The notes under the pieces are model-generated. The model had not been told where the DNA came from, searched no databases, and saw only the letters and a program-made list of their open reading frames with translations. Below, one piece after another: positions 49,008 to 60,650 of a DNA stretch of 64,000 bases. Each line of letters opens with the position of its first letter. Position 1 is the stretch's first letter. Both the position numbers and the translations under genes were made by a program. Origin of the DNA: Allium sativum (taxonomy: Eukaryota > Streptophyta > Magnoliopsida > Asparagales > Amaryllidaceae); assembly GCA_030737875.1 (NCBI GenBank), contig CM060910.1, positions 612,077,303 through 612,141,302 of the forward strand. The letters are read 5' to 3'.

Positions 49008-49574
49008 TCAAAGGGTCCTACCGACGAAGAGTTCTAGATGAGTCGCTCTCATGCTCTCTTCTGTATCCCATGTACAATCGTCTCCATCCTCACTCCATTG
49101 CACATTGACTAGCTTAACCGTCTTCCACCTAAGCTGTTTCGTGTCATTCCCCACAACACGAAGTGGCTTATGAGGTCTCAAAATTACGGTCTCTAAGTCT
49201 TTGTACTGCTCCGGAGATACCACTATATTTGAATCATGCGCGAATTTCCGTAGAAACGACACATGGAACACATTATGCACACTCGACATCTTCTCGGGTA
49301 ACTCCAATCTATATGCGAGCTTTCCAATTCGCTCGACTCTCGAAAATGGTCCAAAAAACCTTGGAGCTAACTTTCCTTTCTTACCAAATCTAACCATGTG
49401 CTTCAACGGTGAAGCTTTCACGAAAACCATATCGCCCACAGCGAATTCCAAGTCCTTACGATGCTTGTCGGCGTAACTCTTCTGACGGTCCTGGGATGCC
49501 TTCATTCGTTGCTGAACTGTCTCGATACAATCCGAGGTTTCTCTAATCATCTCAGGCCCAAGTACCGCATGCAT
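49008..49574 (-). pseudogene. pol: pol 3' fragment: integrase C-terminal region
   Basis: 188 residues. The order is LGPEMIRET, then the SRQKSYAD-type segment (QDRQKSYADKHRKDLEF), VGDMVFVKASPLKHMVRFGK (GPY/F-type region), FGPFSRVERIGKLAYRLELP, HNVFHVSFLRKF, and a C-terminal WSEDGDDCTWDTEESM stretch that matches the chromodomain-like end of plant chromoviruses. The zinc-binding and DDE core that should precede it are absent. The upstream pol frame reaches VYTDA at the start of RNase H and then jumps here in another frame near 49575. A clean internal deletion of RNase H plus the integrase core, about 1.5-2 kb in intact relatives, explains this. Confidence 0.9.
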
Positions 49575-50895
49575 CGGTATATACCATCAACTCTTCATTC
49601 CCACTTGGAATAGTCAACACAGGTGCACTCGTTAATCTCTCCTTCAAGATTCTGAACGTTTGTTCACACTTTGCATCCCATGTGAATACTTGGTTCTTCT
49701 TCGTCAATCCTGTCAACGGTGCAGCTACCTTGGAGAAATCCTTGATGAACCGTCGTTAATATCCTGCCAACCCAAGGAAACTCCGAACATCCGTCGCACT
49801 CTTAGGTCGATCCCAGTCCTGGATTACTGCAACTTTAGCGGGGTCAACTGCTATCCCTTTTCCAGAAACTACATGATCTAAGAACCTCACTTCATCCTTC
49901 CATAAGTGACACTTTGAGAACTTAGCCTTAAGCTGATGCTTCCGCAAGATCTCTAACACAACTCTAAAGTGCGTCTTATGTTCTTCCTCATTTCTGGAGT
50001 AAACCAGAATATCATTCACGAACACAAGCACGAACTTGTTCAACTGATCTCTGAACACTCTATTCATAAGATCCACAAAATACGCTGGCGCGTTAGTCAA
50101 CCCGAATGGCATCACCAACCATTTGAAGAAACCAGATGGTGTCCTAAAAGCAGTCTTTGGCACACTATCCTTAGCCACCCTCAACTGGTAAAATCCCGTC
50201 ATCAAATCCATCTGAGAAAACACTTTGGCTTCGTGAAGCTGATCGAACAAGTCATCAATCCTTGGCAACGGATACTTGTTCTTCTTAGTCACCATTTTCA
50301 GCTCACGATAGTCCACACACAATCTTAATAAGCCATCCGCCTTGGTTGCAAATACGATTGGTGCACCCCACTCGGAAACACTCCTACGAATGAATCCTTT
50401 TCCCGAAAGGTCACAAACTTGCACCTCTAACTCTTGTTGTTTCCTAGGTACCATCCGCCTAAGAGGCATAACGATTGGTCTAGCACTCTCGACCAAATCG
50501 ATCCTAAACTCGATCTCACGATGCGGCGACAACCCTTTGACCTCGTTAAAGACATCTACATACTCATTAGCGATTAGCACTGATGACAGGTCTTCTTGTG
50601 GAACCCTAAGCGAATATAGATAACTCACGAAGACCCCGTCTTCGCGCTTACATCTAATCAACACCTTTCGCCCTTCCACATCCTCGACCCTCACCTCTAG
50701 CTTCTCGCAATTCACCCTTGCTGCATACCTCTTATGCCAATCCATGCCCAAGATGATCCCAAACCCAGCGAAGTTAAGAACAAAGCAATCACACACAAAA
50801 GAGCAAACATGACTCGACAACACTAGACCACGACATATCATGCAAAGATTTGACGAACCCCCAATTGGATTAGACACTATGAAGGGTCTATCTTA
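49575..50895 (-). pseudogene. pol: pol fragment: protease tail and reverse transcriptase
   Basis: Reverse-transcriptase motifs run in order: [48 protein letters not shown], then the catalytic box, then FLGLAGY. The catalytic box reads FVND where the family has a double Asp; the codon at 50014-50016 is AAT. Metal binding would be lost. A stop separates it from the protease (50893-50895) and another follows FLGLAGY (49756-49758). After that stop the frame runs on to the RNase H start VYTDA, where it is cut. Frame is shared with the upstream gag-protease segment. Confidence 0.9.
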
Positions 50896-51306
50896 AATCT
50901 CAGGTTCCAAACCCAAGAGACACACAAGCTCATTGCAAATGAAAGAATGCGATGCTCCAGTATCGAAAAGCACACGAACTGAAACACCATTAACAGAAAG
51001 AGTACCTTGCACCACGACACCCTTTCCCTTCTCCTCTGCAGTAGGAGCTCTTGAAGAAGATGACATGGCTTCCAAAGCATATGCCTTCACAATCTGCTTG
51101 CCCTTATCTGATTCCGGACAATCCTTCTTCTTATGCCCAGGCTTCCCACATTTAAAGCATTTCTTCTCAGCTTTGGGATTCTTGCACTCATTAGCAAAAT
51201 GACCTTTCTGCTGGCAGTTAAAGCAAACCACCTCACTCTTGGGTTTCTTTTGACCATCTTTTCCCTTTTTTTGTTGCTGCTTCCTCTTCTTACTATTACC
51301 ACTCTG
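50896..51306 (-). pseudogene. gag-pol: gag 3' end and protease fragment
   Basis: Two CCHC zinc knuckles, CFNCQQKGHFANEC and CFKCGKPGHKKKDC, followed by a linker and the aspartic protease motif LFDTGASHSFI. It lies in the same frame as the gag segment upstream, separated by a TAG at 51307-51309, and ends at a TAA at 50893-50895 before the reverse-transcriptase part. Two knuckles are common in plant Ty3/gypsy Gag. Confidence 0.9.
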
Positions 51307-52051
51307 CTATGGTTTCTGAGCCTCTTTGGTGGCAGCGACAACATTTGCTTCCTTAGGAAACAAGCTCTCATGACGAATAGCTTTTTCCACAATCTTCTCA
51401 AATGAATCATCAAGATGGTCCACTAACGGTTTTCCGATATAAGCATCCAAACCGAAGACAAATTTCTCGTTCTTCTTATATGGTGTATCAATGTACGAAC
51501 GAGCATATCTAGACAAAGCTTCGAAATCAGAAATATAATCAACCACAAAACGACCATTCTGTTTCAGCTCTACGAACTTCTTGAATAAAGCAGATTTCTG
51601 AGCTGTTGAGATAAACTTTGCTTCAAACTTAGCTTGGAATAGCTCCCATGAAATTTCTTCCTCTGGTGTCTCGAGTGTAACAGAATTCCACCATTCCATG
51701 GCCCTACTTTGCAGTTGCCTTGATGCAAGTTTTCTCTTTATTGCATCCTCGATAACCAAGTCTCTAAAGATTCGAACACATGAATCCATCCACCTCTGAA
51801 CCTCTTCAGCTGGATCAGTTCCCTTGAATGGTTTCCCCCCTAGAAATGTAAAGTCCTTACACAACTTTGAAAAATCAACTACTCTAGCAACTCGCACACC
51901 AACATCTACCGTTGCCACCACTGGAGCGGGTACCCTTCGCATAACTGTTTCTGCCATGGCTTCAAACATGGCCGGGTAATTAGGTTCACCACCATTTCCC
52001 CCCTCCAGTATTGGCTCCCCTAGCAGCGCGTCTTGTTTCTCGTCTACTCAT
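51307..52051 (-). pseudogene. gag: gag 5' part (capsid)
   Basis: The likely start is ATG at 52051 (MSRRETRRAARG), but the frame shifts at a run of six G (minus strand; 51998-52003) so that the remainder continues in the frame that has ATG at 51969. That part contains the capsid segment with EVQRWMDSCVRIFRDL, WNSVTLETPEEEISWELFQA, ARSYIDTPYKKNEKFVFGLD, typical of plant chromoviral Gag. It ends at a TAG, 51307-51309. So gag carries a frameshift and a stop. Confidence 0.88.
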
Positions 52052-52221
52052 TCTAAATATGTAATTTAGAATAGTTAGTCACTTCAACAAAAACTGCTAA
52101 AGAAAACAACCGTTACTACAATATATGATAATGTATATAGTAAGCATCCAACTGAAATTGACAAGTACGTCTCTCATACGTGATTACGTCCTTGAACTTT
52201 GGCCAAAAATCATTGACCAGG

Positions 52222-52233
52222 GCTCTGATACCA
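52222..52233 (-). other. Primer-binding site of the chromovirus (tRNA-iMet type)
   Basis: Minus strand TGGTATCAGAGC, two bases from the 5' LTR edge at 52236. Confidence 0.92.
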
Positions 52234-52235
52234 AA

Positions 52236-54675
52236 TGTGAAGACCGCCCACAACCCCCGCACTATACAAAAGAAATAATGCGCTGAAAGGTGTGCAAGGC
52301 AGTCATGGACGATCATCAGAGTAGGTAAACACAAGCGGAACCTGTCGTAAACTCACAGCGGAAGGATAAAATATAATAAAACATCTACAACATGTAGTAA
52401 TAGTGAAGCAGAAACACAAGAATTTCATATAACCAGAAAGTAATATCCACAAACTTGGAAATAGTGTTTATACAAAGTTGCCTCACTACATTATTCAGAA
52501 AAGCAAACAGTGGAAACCCAATTATTAGATAGTAGTACAACTGGTACGTAAGCCTCCTGCTCGCCACCGATCAGCACCATTGTCCTCACTAAAGCATCAC
52601 CTGCCACCTTCTACTTAGTCTGTTCATCCACAACCGGATGAACAACCCAAGGTAATAAGAGGAAACATAAGTCTTTGAGTCAGACAACAGTCTTAGTGAG
52701 CGATAAAACAGCTAACAAACTTCAACAATAAAGTGTATGAGAAAGGATAGATAAACATACTAATCTACCCACGACACCAGAGAAGAACTCAACCTTATCT
52801 TCCCCACATCGGACAGTGATAGCCTTTACAATAACAATTCAACCATTCATCCATGGAAACCAGAACACCCATTCAATCATGTAAAACACACACATGACAT
52901 CCAGAGTATGTAAGTCTCACACAGAATAACTAATCATCCATGACTAACTCTGACTATCACCGCCAATCCTGCTTTGAAACCATCGTTAATCGTATGACGA
53001 CCAACCTTGCCATATGTCAAGGGCTAATGGTAACCCCAGTTCTAGCATAAACTCTATATGTCCAACCTTGACAACTAGGCCTTTCAATGATACTCAAGGT
53101 ACTCGACCTATAATCGGTCTTTTGGGTGCCCCCATCTTACCCCTGCTTTGAGCCTACTAGAACTTACGACAACGATAATCTCTCGGCCTTCAATATCTCT
53201 AGTCGTCCAACCTTGACGGCTATTTACGGCTCAAGCGACCTTCTCGAGCAACCATTATCCACCAACTCACAACCTTTCAGTTGCCACCTCGTTCGTTGTT
53301 CCACCTTGATCGACGAACACATCCAACACTTCGAACCTTCCTACTCGAAATTTACTTCGAAGTCACACCATCCAAATTTGACTCTACCACCCGATCCAAA
53401 TTTGACTGTACCCCCAGATCCAAATTTGACTCTACCACCAGATCCAAATACCACCAGATCCAAATTTGACTCTACCACCCGATCCAAATTTGACTCTACC
53501 ACCAGATCCAAATTTGAGTCTACCACCCGATCCAAATTTGACTCTACCACTAGATCCAAATTTGACTCTACCACCAGATCCACATTTGACTTTACCACCC
53601 GATCCAAATTTGACTCTACCACCAGATCCAAATTTGACTCTACCACCATATCCAAATTTGTCTCTACCACCAGATCCAAATTTCTGCATATTGCAATTCA
53701 ACTCCTATTTCGATCAAAACTTCGCCAAACGATGAATCTGACGAAACCAACTCAACTAAAATCACCAAACACAATCATAAACATATCATAACATTACTAA
53801 CCACGTGAATGTGACGATTACCACAAAAATGATGTAAATCTCACCCAAAAACCATTAAAATGAACATATGATAAAAATGAGAGATCTAACTAACATAAAC
53901 ATGTAAAATGACATGAAATTAACTAGTAAAACTTGTTAGATTAGATCATAGGGTGATGCATATAAAAATGAACTTATAATGGTGTAAATCTATGATAAAA
54001 CATCCCAATTTGATGAGAAACATGCACAAACACTCATATACTTCATTGCATTCATGTGAAAGATGTAAATCACTCACCGATGTGGCGAAACAATCTAAAA
54101 CGATAGAAATAAGAATCCGGACAGCGAGCACTCCGAATCAAACCGCTCGATCCGATGAATTTGCCTTTGAAATGATGTAAATCTTGCCTTGGATGACGTA
54201 GATCTTCGATTTCCTCCCTTAGATTTGGATTTTTAATGGTGGAAAGGTGTAGGAGGAAGAAGGAGATCAAATGCCTTCAAATGAGAGAATGAAAGTAAAC
54301 CTTTTTCTTCCACTCTCACCCCCTATTTATAGGATTCCACTAAGGCTCCAAAATCTGAATAGCCAACTGAAAAACCTTAAAACAGCGATTTCTCCCAAAC
54401 CGCTGAGCCAAATCCTTAATGTAACCACTCTACGGAAAGGCAATCATCAATTCCTTTCCAACGGCACAGGTCTCACCCTCTGATTCGACCCGAGTCAAAA
54501 GTTATGCCCTGTACAAGATTGACAGGGGCAAAATGGTCACAAAAATCGGTAAAAATTATGGACATGTCTCACATCCCCATAATCAACATGTTAAAAGATG
54601 AGAATGATCCAACCCTTAGAGAATAAAACAAATATATTTTACGATCTTCCGATACTTAAAATGCGGACTGTTACA
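52236..54675 (-). mobile_element. Chromovirus 5' LTR (2,440 bp)
   Basis: Starts TGTGAAGACCGCCC, ends ACTGTTACA against the TTATT duplication. Collinear with the 3' LTR with scattered substitutions and about one and a half extra minisatellite units. Confidence 0.92.
53373..53684. repeat. 24-bp minisatellite, about 13 units (5' LTR)
   Basis: Same unit as at 47545, with one truncated unit near 53446-53460. The truncation shifts the frame of the encoded peptide repeats. Confidence 0.93.
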
Positions 54676-54680
54676 TTATT

Positions 54681-55484
54681 ACCCATTTTTGCTTAGTTTC
54701 ACTTTTTTGTTTATTAATCTAATTTTCAATGGTTAATCAACACCATTAGTTGTGGAGAAATCAAACCCTATCAAAAAAACATGATCGAAAAAGAAAACAA
54801 TATGATATTGACACATGAGAGTGAGCGTTATGTTGGAGTTGATCAGAGTGATGAGATAGTAAGATCTAGTTTCTATTTATTAAATCGTATGCCCATGTTG
54901 TTAGGGTTAAGATCTAATTTCAGATTATTAAATTGTATACATATAATATCAACTATTCTCTGACGTTATTTGCAGTTAATTTTTTTAGAGTTTTTAATTT
55001 AGAGGTTTGCTGATTTTATGGTGCATAAGTTTTTAAAACAGGAAAATGGGCTGAAGGAAGTTTTATTCAAATTATTTGGGCCTACGGACGCGGCTCTTTT
55101 TTTTCGTCTGAAGGAAGCGGTCGTTAAACTTTCGTTCCAAGGAAAAAGACTCAACAACATTTAAATTTTTTCTTCTGTTTAATTTGGTTGCGATCTTCTT
55201 CATCACCGATTTCCCGATTCAAGACGACGCTCACTCTAAATTTGTATTCGATTTCTCCATTGTCAATCGATTTTCGTCTTCTTTCATTGCTACAGATCTC
55301 CATTGGCGATTTCTATCTTCATTAAACAATTAGGTAAATTCAGGTATGCTTCTTTAATTTCTTTCGAGTATTTCTGTTTTTTATTGCATATAATTGTTGT
55401 CGATTAATAATCGATTTTTTGCTCATCTAGGTTATACAGCTTGTTCTTCTTCCAGTAATTGATATCGAATTTGGATTTATTTCA
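54681..55484 (+). promoter_or_regulatory. Upstream region and probable 5' UTR of the MULE gene
   Basis: AT-rich DNA, then from about 55120 a pyrimidine-rich stretch (TTCTTCATCACCGATTTCCC and similar) typical of plant 5' untranslated exons. CAG|GTATGC-like donor sequences near 55344 and a TTCCAG acceptor near 55454 suggest an intron in the leader. No mobile-element terminus was recognised here, so the left end of the MULE is unknown. An open frame at 54781-54963 has no recognisable features. Confidence 0.35.
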
Positions 55485-58294
55485 ATGGAGAAGTAAGATT
55501 TTAATGTTTATTTTTGCATTTCTTCAACAATGTTTATTGTTTTATAGTTTGATGATGTTCCGTCGTTCTAGTGAATATTATATGTGGTTTGTTATTTTAT
55601 GCTATGTTTATATAGCATTACTGCAGTATTCACATTTAGACTATAATCTTGCCAGTGATATGTTTATTTATCATACGGTTTTTTAGTTAATGTATTCTTG
55701 TTTAATCCAGCCGCAACATTGGTTCTATTTTGTTATGATATGTAAATTTAACATTTACTGTTACTGTTTTATTCGTTTAAGTATTTTGATTGGATTTTTT
55801 TTTGGCAGTTCTGATACTATCAATAATGAAGCAAATAGTTTGCTTGTTATCTTTGAATACAATGAGAATTGTTATTCTACTCGTCTGACCACAGCCTCTT
55901 CTTTATTTGGTGTTAAAAGTGAAATATGTGATGTTTGGCCACATCTTAATCGGTTTTCTATTGAGATTTCTTATGTTCTTGAGAATAAGACGATAGTTAT
56001 CGACACTGATTCAGACTTGCTTAGCATTTTATGTCTTCTAACTTTTAAGAAGAGTCAATATTTCAAGTTTACGGTTAAAGAGAATGTTGGTGTTATGGAA
56101 TCTGATAGTAATGGCTGTGGTTTGGGTTCTGAAAGCATACAAAGCACTTCGATTGGTAGTAATTCTGGAACAAATTGCGAGTCACATGCCGATTCATCTC
56201 ATTATTTGAAAGATATGTTAAAGAAAGGTTCTCAGAAAAATATTGCGGATTTTCTTGGTTTTTGTTTTAATGGAGCTGAGGATTTTAGAGAGTTTTTAAT
56301 GGCGTATCAAATAAAATATGGTTATGCTTTGATTTTTGTTAGAAACGCTCCGGATAGAATTTCGGTAAATTATTCTTGGATTAATGATGGTTGCAAGTTT
56401 TATGTTAATGCTTCTTCGGATCCGGGCTTGCTCTCTCGATTTTTTATTAGAACTTATAATTTTAATCATTCGTGTGGAGCGGGTCTTAGAGATGTTAATA
56501 GAGTAACTATTTCAAGTAGATTTGTTAAATCTTTGATTTTGGATCAAATTCGGGATGCTCCTATGAAGAAGTCGAAGGATATCATTGCGGAATTTAGAAG
56601 AGAGTATAATTTCAATTTATCATACTATTATGCTTATAGCGGAAAACAGTTAGCATTGAAAGAGATATATGGGGATGATGCGATGTCATATAATGATTTA
56701 CGTTGGTATTCGGAGGCATTGCAACAGTATAATCCTGGTAGTTATGTATCTATGGACGTTGATTCTTCAACCAATCAGTTTGAGAGAATTTGTCTTGCTT
56801 TTGGTGCTTGCTTGCTTGGTTTTAAACACTGCAGACCATTAATATTTTTAGATGCTGCTCATTTGAAGGGAAGACCTGGAGTTTTGTTAGCTGCTACTTC
56901 TAAAAATGCTAATCAAGGTACGAGTTTAATTTTACTTTTGTTTTCTTTTTCTTGGTTCTTTTTATACCTATGATACATGAAACTATCATTTTTATGAACA
57001 TTAACTAATTTTAATGCAACAATGCTTACACTAGATTTGTTTGCTTTATTTATCAATGGTTCCACTGGAAGTGTTTGTAGTATTAATGTTTAGACAGTAA
57101 GATACTAAAAGACTAATATATAATATATGATATATTCATATATCATTTTGATTCTAATTCAACTGTGTTTGCCAGACATTACTATCATATTTCTGATGCT
57201 TAATGAGGCTCATGTATCTTTGTTTTGGAAGGTCATTAATTAATTATTTTGCAGGTTTCTTTCCTCTTGCTATGGGTATTGTTTCACATGAAAACGAATC
57301 TAACTGGTCTTGGTTTTTGTCCCATTTGAAAGAAATGCTAAATGAAGACCGATCTCTAGTTTTTATGTCTGATCGTCATTGGGGTCTCTTATTAGGTGTT
57401 CCTAAAGTATTTCCTTCTTCATATCATAGCTACTGTTTGCTTCACATGGAACAAAATATTGGTAGTGTTGTGAAGGCAGCTAAAGGTGATTCTTCTGTTG
57501 TAGAGTTATTCAAACTTTGTGCTAGAGCTTCTAATATGTATGATTTTGAGCGATATCTTTCTAAATTTAAGAATATTGGGGGTATGGCTGCTGAAAATTT
57601 TCTACAAGATAAACCTTTTGATCACTGGGCATATTTGTTTTTTCAAGGAAAGCGGTATGGTGAATATACTTCAAATGTTGCAGAAAGCTTCAACTCTTGG
57701 ATTTTGGAAGATAGAGTAATGCCGATAACTTCTTGTTTGGATGGTATTCGAGTGAAAGTTATGGAGCAAATGGCTAGGCGAAGGGAGGAATGTCGTTTGT
57801 GGACAACGACTCTTTGTCCTGTTATGGAGGAACGCTTGTTTAAGTTAGTCGATGTTGGTTTTGGCTGGGATGTTTACAAGTCTTCAGACTTTGTGTTTGA
57901 AGTAAAATCCCCTAAATCTCATTTTGTTGATCTCGAAAATCATTTATGTAGCTGTAATCAATGGAGAATTACCGGATTTCCATGTGCTCATGCAATCAAA
58001 TGTATTAATAAGTCAACGTTATCAGTTTACGACTATGTGGAGCACTACTTTACTGTTGACGCTTTTCGATCTTCATATGCTGAAGCCATTAATCCAATTC
58101 CTAATTTTGATAAGCCAGTTATTGCTGAAAATGATGTTATTATTAGGCCTCCTAAAGAAGTTCGCGGAGCAGGTAGACCTTCTACAAAGAGACGTGGTGG
58201 CTATGGCTATTCTCAGAATAAAAGAAATAAATGTAGCCAATGTAATTCTACAGGCCACAACAAAAGAAACTGTGAGGCTTCTTCTATACCTTGA
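55485..58294 (+). CDS. MULE (Mutator-like) transposase, three exons
   Basis: Cut-and-paste transposase of the Mutator superfamily, expected to bind element ends in the nucleus. Proposed exons: 55485-55492 (ATG GAG AA), 55809-56917, 57255-58294. Both introns are GT-AG and the joins hold frame, giving 718 residues. Seen in order: a PB1-like N-terminal region (about 10-90); a FAR1/MuDR-type zinc-binding region with FIRTYNFNHSCG; the MURA transposase domain with D351 (FLDAAHLKG), D412 (MSDRHWGL) and E516 (NVAESFNSW); a SWIM finger C604-x-C606-x9-C616-x-H618; and a C-terminal zinc knuckle C699/C702/H707/C712. All key residues are present and there are no stops. Length is usual for plant MULE transposases. 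The 8-base first coding exon is inferred; an alternative is translation from a later ATG. The gene faces a Ulp1-like gene. Confidence 0.9.
55493..55808 (+). other. Intron 1 of the MULE transposase gene
   Basis: GTAAGA donor, TTTTTTTTGGCAG acceptor. Contains one dispersed palindrome at 55655-55674. Confidence 0.6.
56918..57254 (+). other. Intron 2 of the MULE transposase gene
   Basis: AATCAAG|GTACGAG donor, ATTTTGCAG|GTTTC acceptor; restores an NQGFFPLAMG frame across the join, as in MURA domains. Contains two dispersed palindromes, 56970-56989 and 57127-57146. Confidence 0.85.
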
Positions 58295-59252
58295 TGTTTA
58301 ATACTGTTTTTTCCACAATGACCAATTTTTATACTGTAATGATACATATAGTTATCATTTTTTTTCTTTTATTATGCAATTCATATATGTAAACTGTTTG
58401 ACTATATGACTATTATGATAATGTTGTTTGAGTGATTGATTTATGTTAGATTTGCTTTTGGCTTCTGTGTATGTTTAGTGGATGTATTATTGTTTGTCAT
58501 TTAATAATGCTATCTGCAATTTTTTTTAATTTTAATGTTGCTTAGTTTCTGTATGCTGTTTATAATATTGTATGTTTGACAGTGATATGGCGATTTTGAT
58601 TTTTGTTATACGTTTGTATTGCTATAATATTGTAGGATGGTTATAATTATGTATAATGGTTATATTACATAATGTTTATGTTGCCATCTGTATTATCTTT
58701 GGTTATAACATTGTTCGTCAATTTCTGCTAATTATAATAGTGGTTGATGGTTATTTATGTTTAGCATGCATTATGTCATTTTGTTAGTTGACAGTATTAT
58801 TTAAACACACAATTTACGCTATCTGCATATAGCACTGTGCTTTTGAGAATAAGATAATTTATATTTTTTAATGTTTAAAGCTATTACAACTGTTATTGTA
58901 CTAATTAATGTTTAGATTTCATCGACAGCAAAAAATAGAAAATATTTTTAAATAATGATAGTTTCATATATCATTTTGATATTCTGTAATGTTGGAAAAC
59001 TTTTGAGACAACATCATATCATTTTGATATCATTACACGCAATTTACCAGTATCTTACTGCATGCAAAACAACAATATTGCATTTTGATGATGAAATGAA
59101 ACATATCAAACTTTCAACGTTACCGTACTACAAATGATGTTATCAGCACATATTATTACAGACTAAACAGTTAGCATAAGTCTATTGTTCTTTCTAGAAA
59201 TATAGCAAGGAAACTTATAAGAAAATTACAAGTAAACTTCAATATATCAAAT
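58295..59252. other. Spacer between the convergent MULE and Ulp1-like genes
   Basis: AT-rich, no gene. Probably holds both 3' UTRs. Dispersed palindromes at 58339-58358 and 58955-58974, and a related half-site cluster near 59012. Confidence 0.6.
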
Positions 59253-59515
59253 CTAATTGCAATTAAAAATCAGTCTTTTTGCTCTACTACTGGTTTCATT
59301 TGTTCCTTTTCCGCCGTTGTAGATGATTTGAAATACTGTATTCGCTTTGAGTCGGTCGATCTCTTCCTTTTCATACATCTGCGGAAGATTTCCACTGTCA
59401 AGCAATTTAATGTTTGTCATTACAAACCAAGCACAGTCATTCCTACAAATGGCAAGAAAAGAATTTAGTAACAATCAATTATTGAGCTTTTTTTAAGACA
59501 GTTTACAAAATAGTT

Positions 59516-59690
59516 GAGTGTTGCCGCGTGGATGGTTACGGTATCACTGTTACAAAGGTATTACTAAATACTTTTCGTGTGCTTTATGTGAATGAAAACT
59601 GGAAACCACTAAATCTATATTTTAGGAATGACTAAATACTTACGAGGACGGGGATGGTTCTTGCCGCGGGGATGGTTCTTGTATTAGTGT
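59516..59690. repeat. Short GC-rich direct repeats in a Ulp1-like exon
   Basis: Minus-strand CCATCCCCGCGGCAAGAA occurs at about 59665-59682 and is followed by a second ACCATCCCCG. A related CCATCCACGCGGCAACA lies about 130 bp further along the gene. They are GC-rich islets in AT-rich DNA and sit where the exon structure is uncertain. Confidence 0.55.
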
Positions 59691-60225
59691 TTTTTTCCCG
59701 AAACTTTTATTCAAGATTCCCTTTTCCTGCCATTTTTTCTCAAATAGCCCTTCAATCTTCTTTCTCTGGATATGTAGAAAATAATTAAATTATGATAGTT
59801 GAATGTAGCATTATTCAGTTTTTGTCCATCAAGATACTAATTATTTTACCTGATCAATAGCATGCCTGTAGCTTGGATTTGACATCCTTGTAGATCTAGT
59901 TGGAGGCTTATTTGAATCATAATGGGTCCATTGCATTGTGACATAGTTCAATTTCAAAAGCGTCCAATAGTTGATATGATGCAACGGAAAGAATACGTTG
60001 TCGGTATACTCATTCAGAACAATACTTTCTATCATAGGAAGAACTAGTTTGTGTATCACATTATCCAAATCATTGCTTATTGCATTCTGCATATTAAATT
60101 TTTTTAGCATAATTTTTAAAGAACTTAACCTTACTTTTAAAAAAGGTTTGCCTTACCGTCATTATAGTGGAGAAGGTATAGCTGTGCTCATACAACTCTT
60201 GGTTTTGAACATACCAGTCAATTAT

Positions 60226-60650
60226 CTGATAGAATAAAGAAAATAATAACCTGTGCTAGTAGCTTTATACAAAAATGATAAGTTTTATATCATTTACAAA
60301 ATATTTGTCTATCTTTGTTTTCGTCTGTTCATTCAATATGAATATCAGCATAATACGTATGTTGCTAATTTTTCAGGTGTGGTAGTGGCATTATATCAAA
60401 ATGATACATTTATGTATCATTTCAAATACACCTGTTTATTTTCAATTTTTCCTGTTAATCATATCCCAGCTATTATCATAGCATGCAAGGCTCTTTTTTG
60501 CATGTACAGTTTATATATACTATGTATAGTTGAGGCTTTATATCAAAATGATAAGTTCATATATGTCATTTTGAACATACGTGTACATTGTCTATTTTTC
60601 CATCCAATTAAATGTGAATATAAGTTATATACAAATAAAAAGAAAAATAC
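60226..60650 (-). other. Intron of the Ulp1-like gene
   Basis: Donor GGCCAG|GTATTT, acceptor CTATCAG|ATAATT. Contains palindromes at 60275-60293 and 60401-60420 and a variant at 60548-60569. Confidence 0.65.

Larger units (their letters stand above)
46406..54675 (-). mobile_element. Defective Ty3/gypsy chromovirus, minus strand
   Basis: 8,270 bp with a perfect target duplication TTATT (46401-46405, 54676-54680). LTRs 46406-48805 and 52236-54675. Minus-strand termini TGTAAC and TCACA. Gag, protease, reverse transcriptase and integrase C-terminal pieces occur in the usual order for Ty3/gypsy. Primer site at 52222-52233 and polypurine tract at 48806-48820. LTR divergence is about 26 differences in 360 bp by hand count. 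RNase H and the integrase core are missing, so the copy cannot move by itself. The integrase tail and primer type suggest a Tekay- or Reina-like chromovirus. Confidence 0.93.

Noticed and set aside
59005..59035. Extra copy of the dispersed palindrome (CATATCATTTTGATATCATT)
   Set aside because: Half-sites are present but spacing and order do not fit ATGATA-N8-TATCAT; left as a related half-site cluster.
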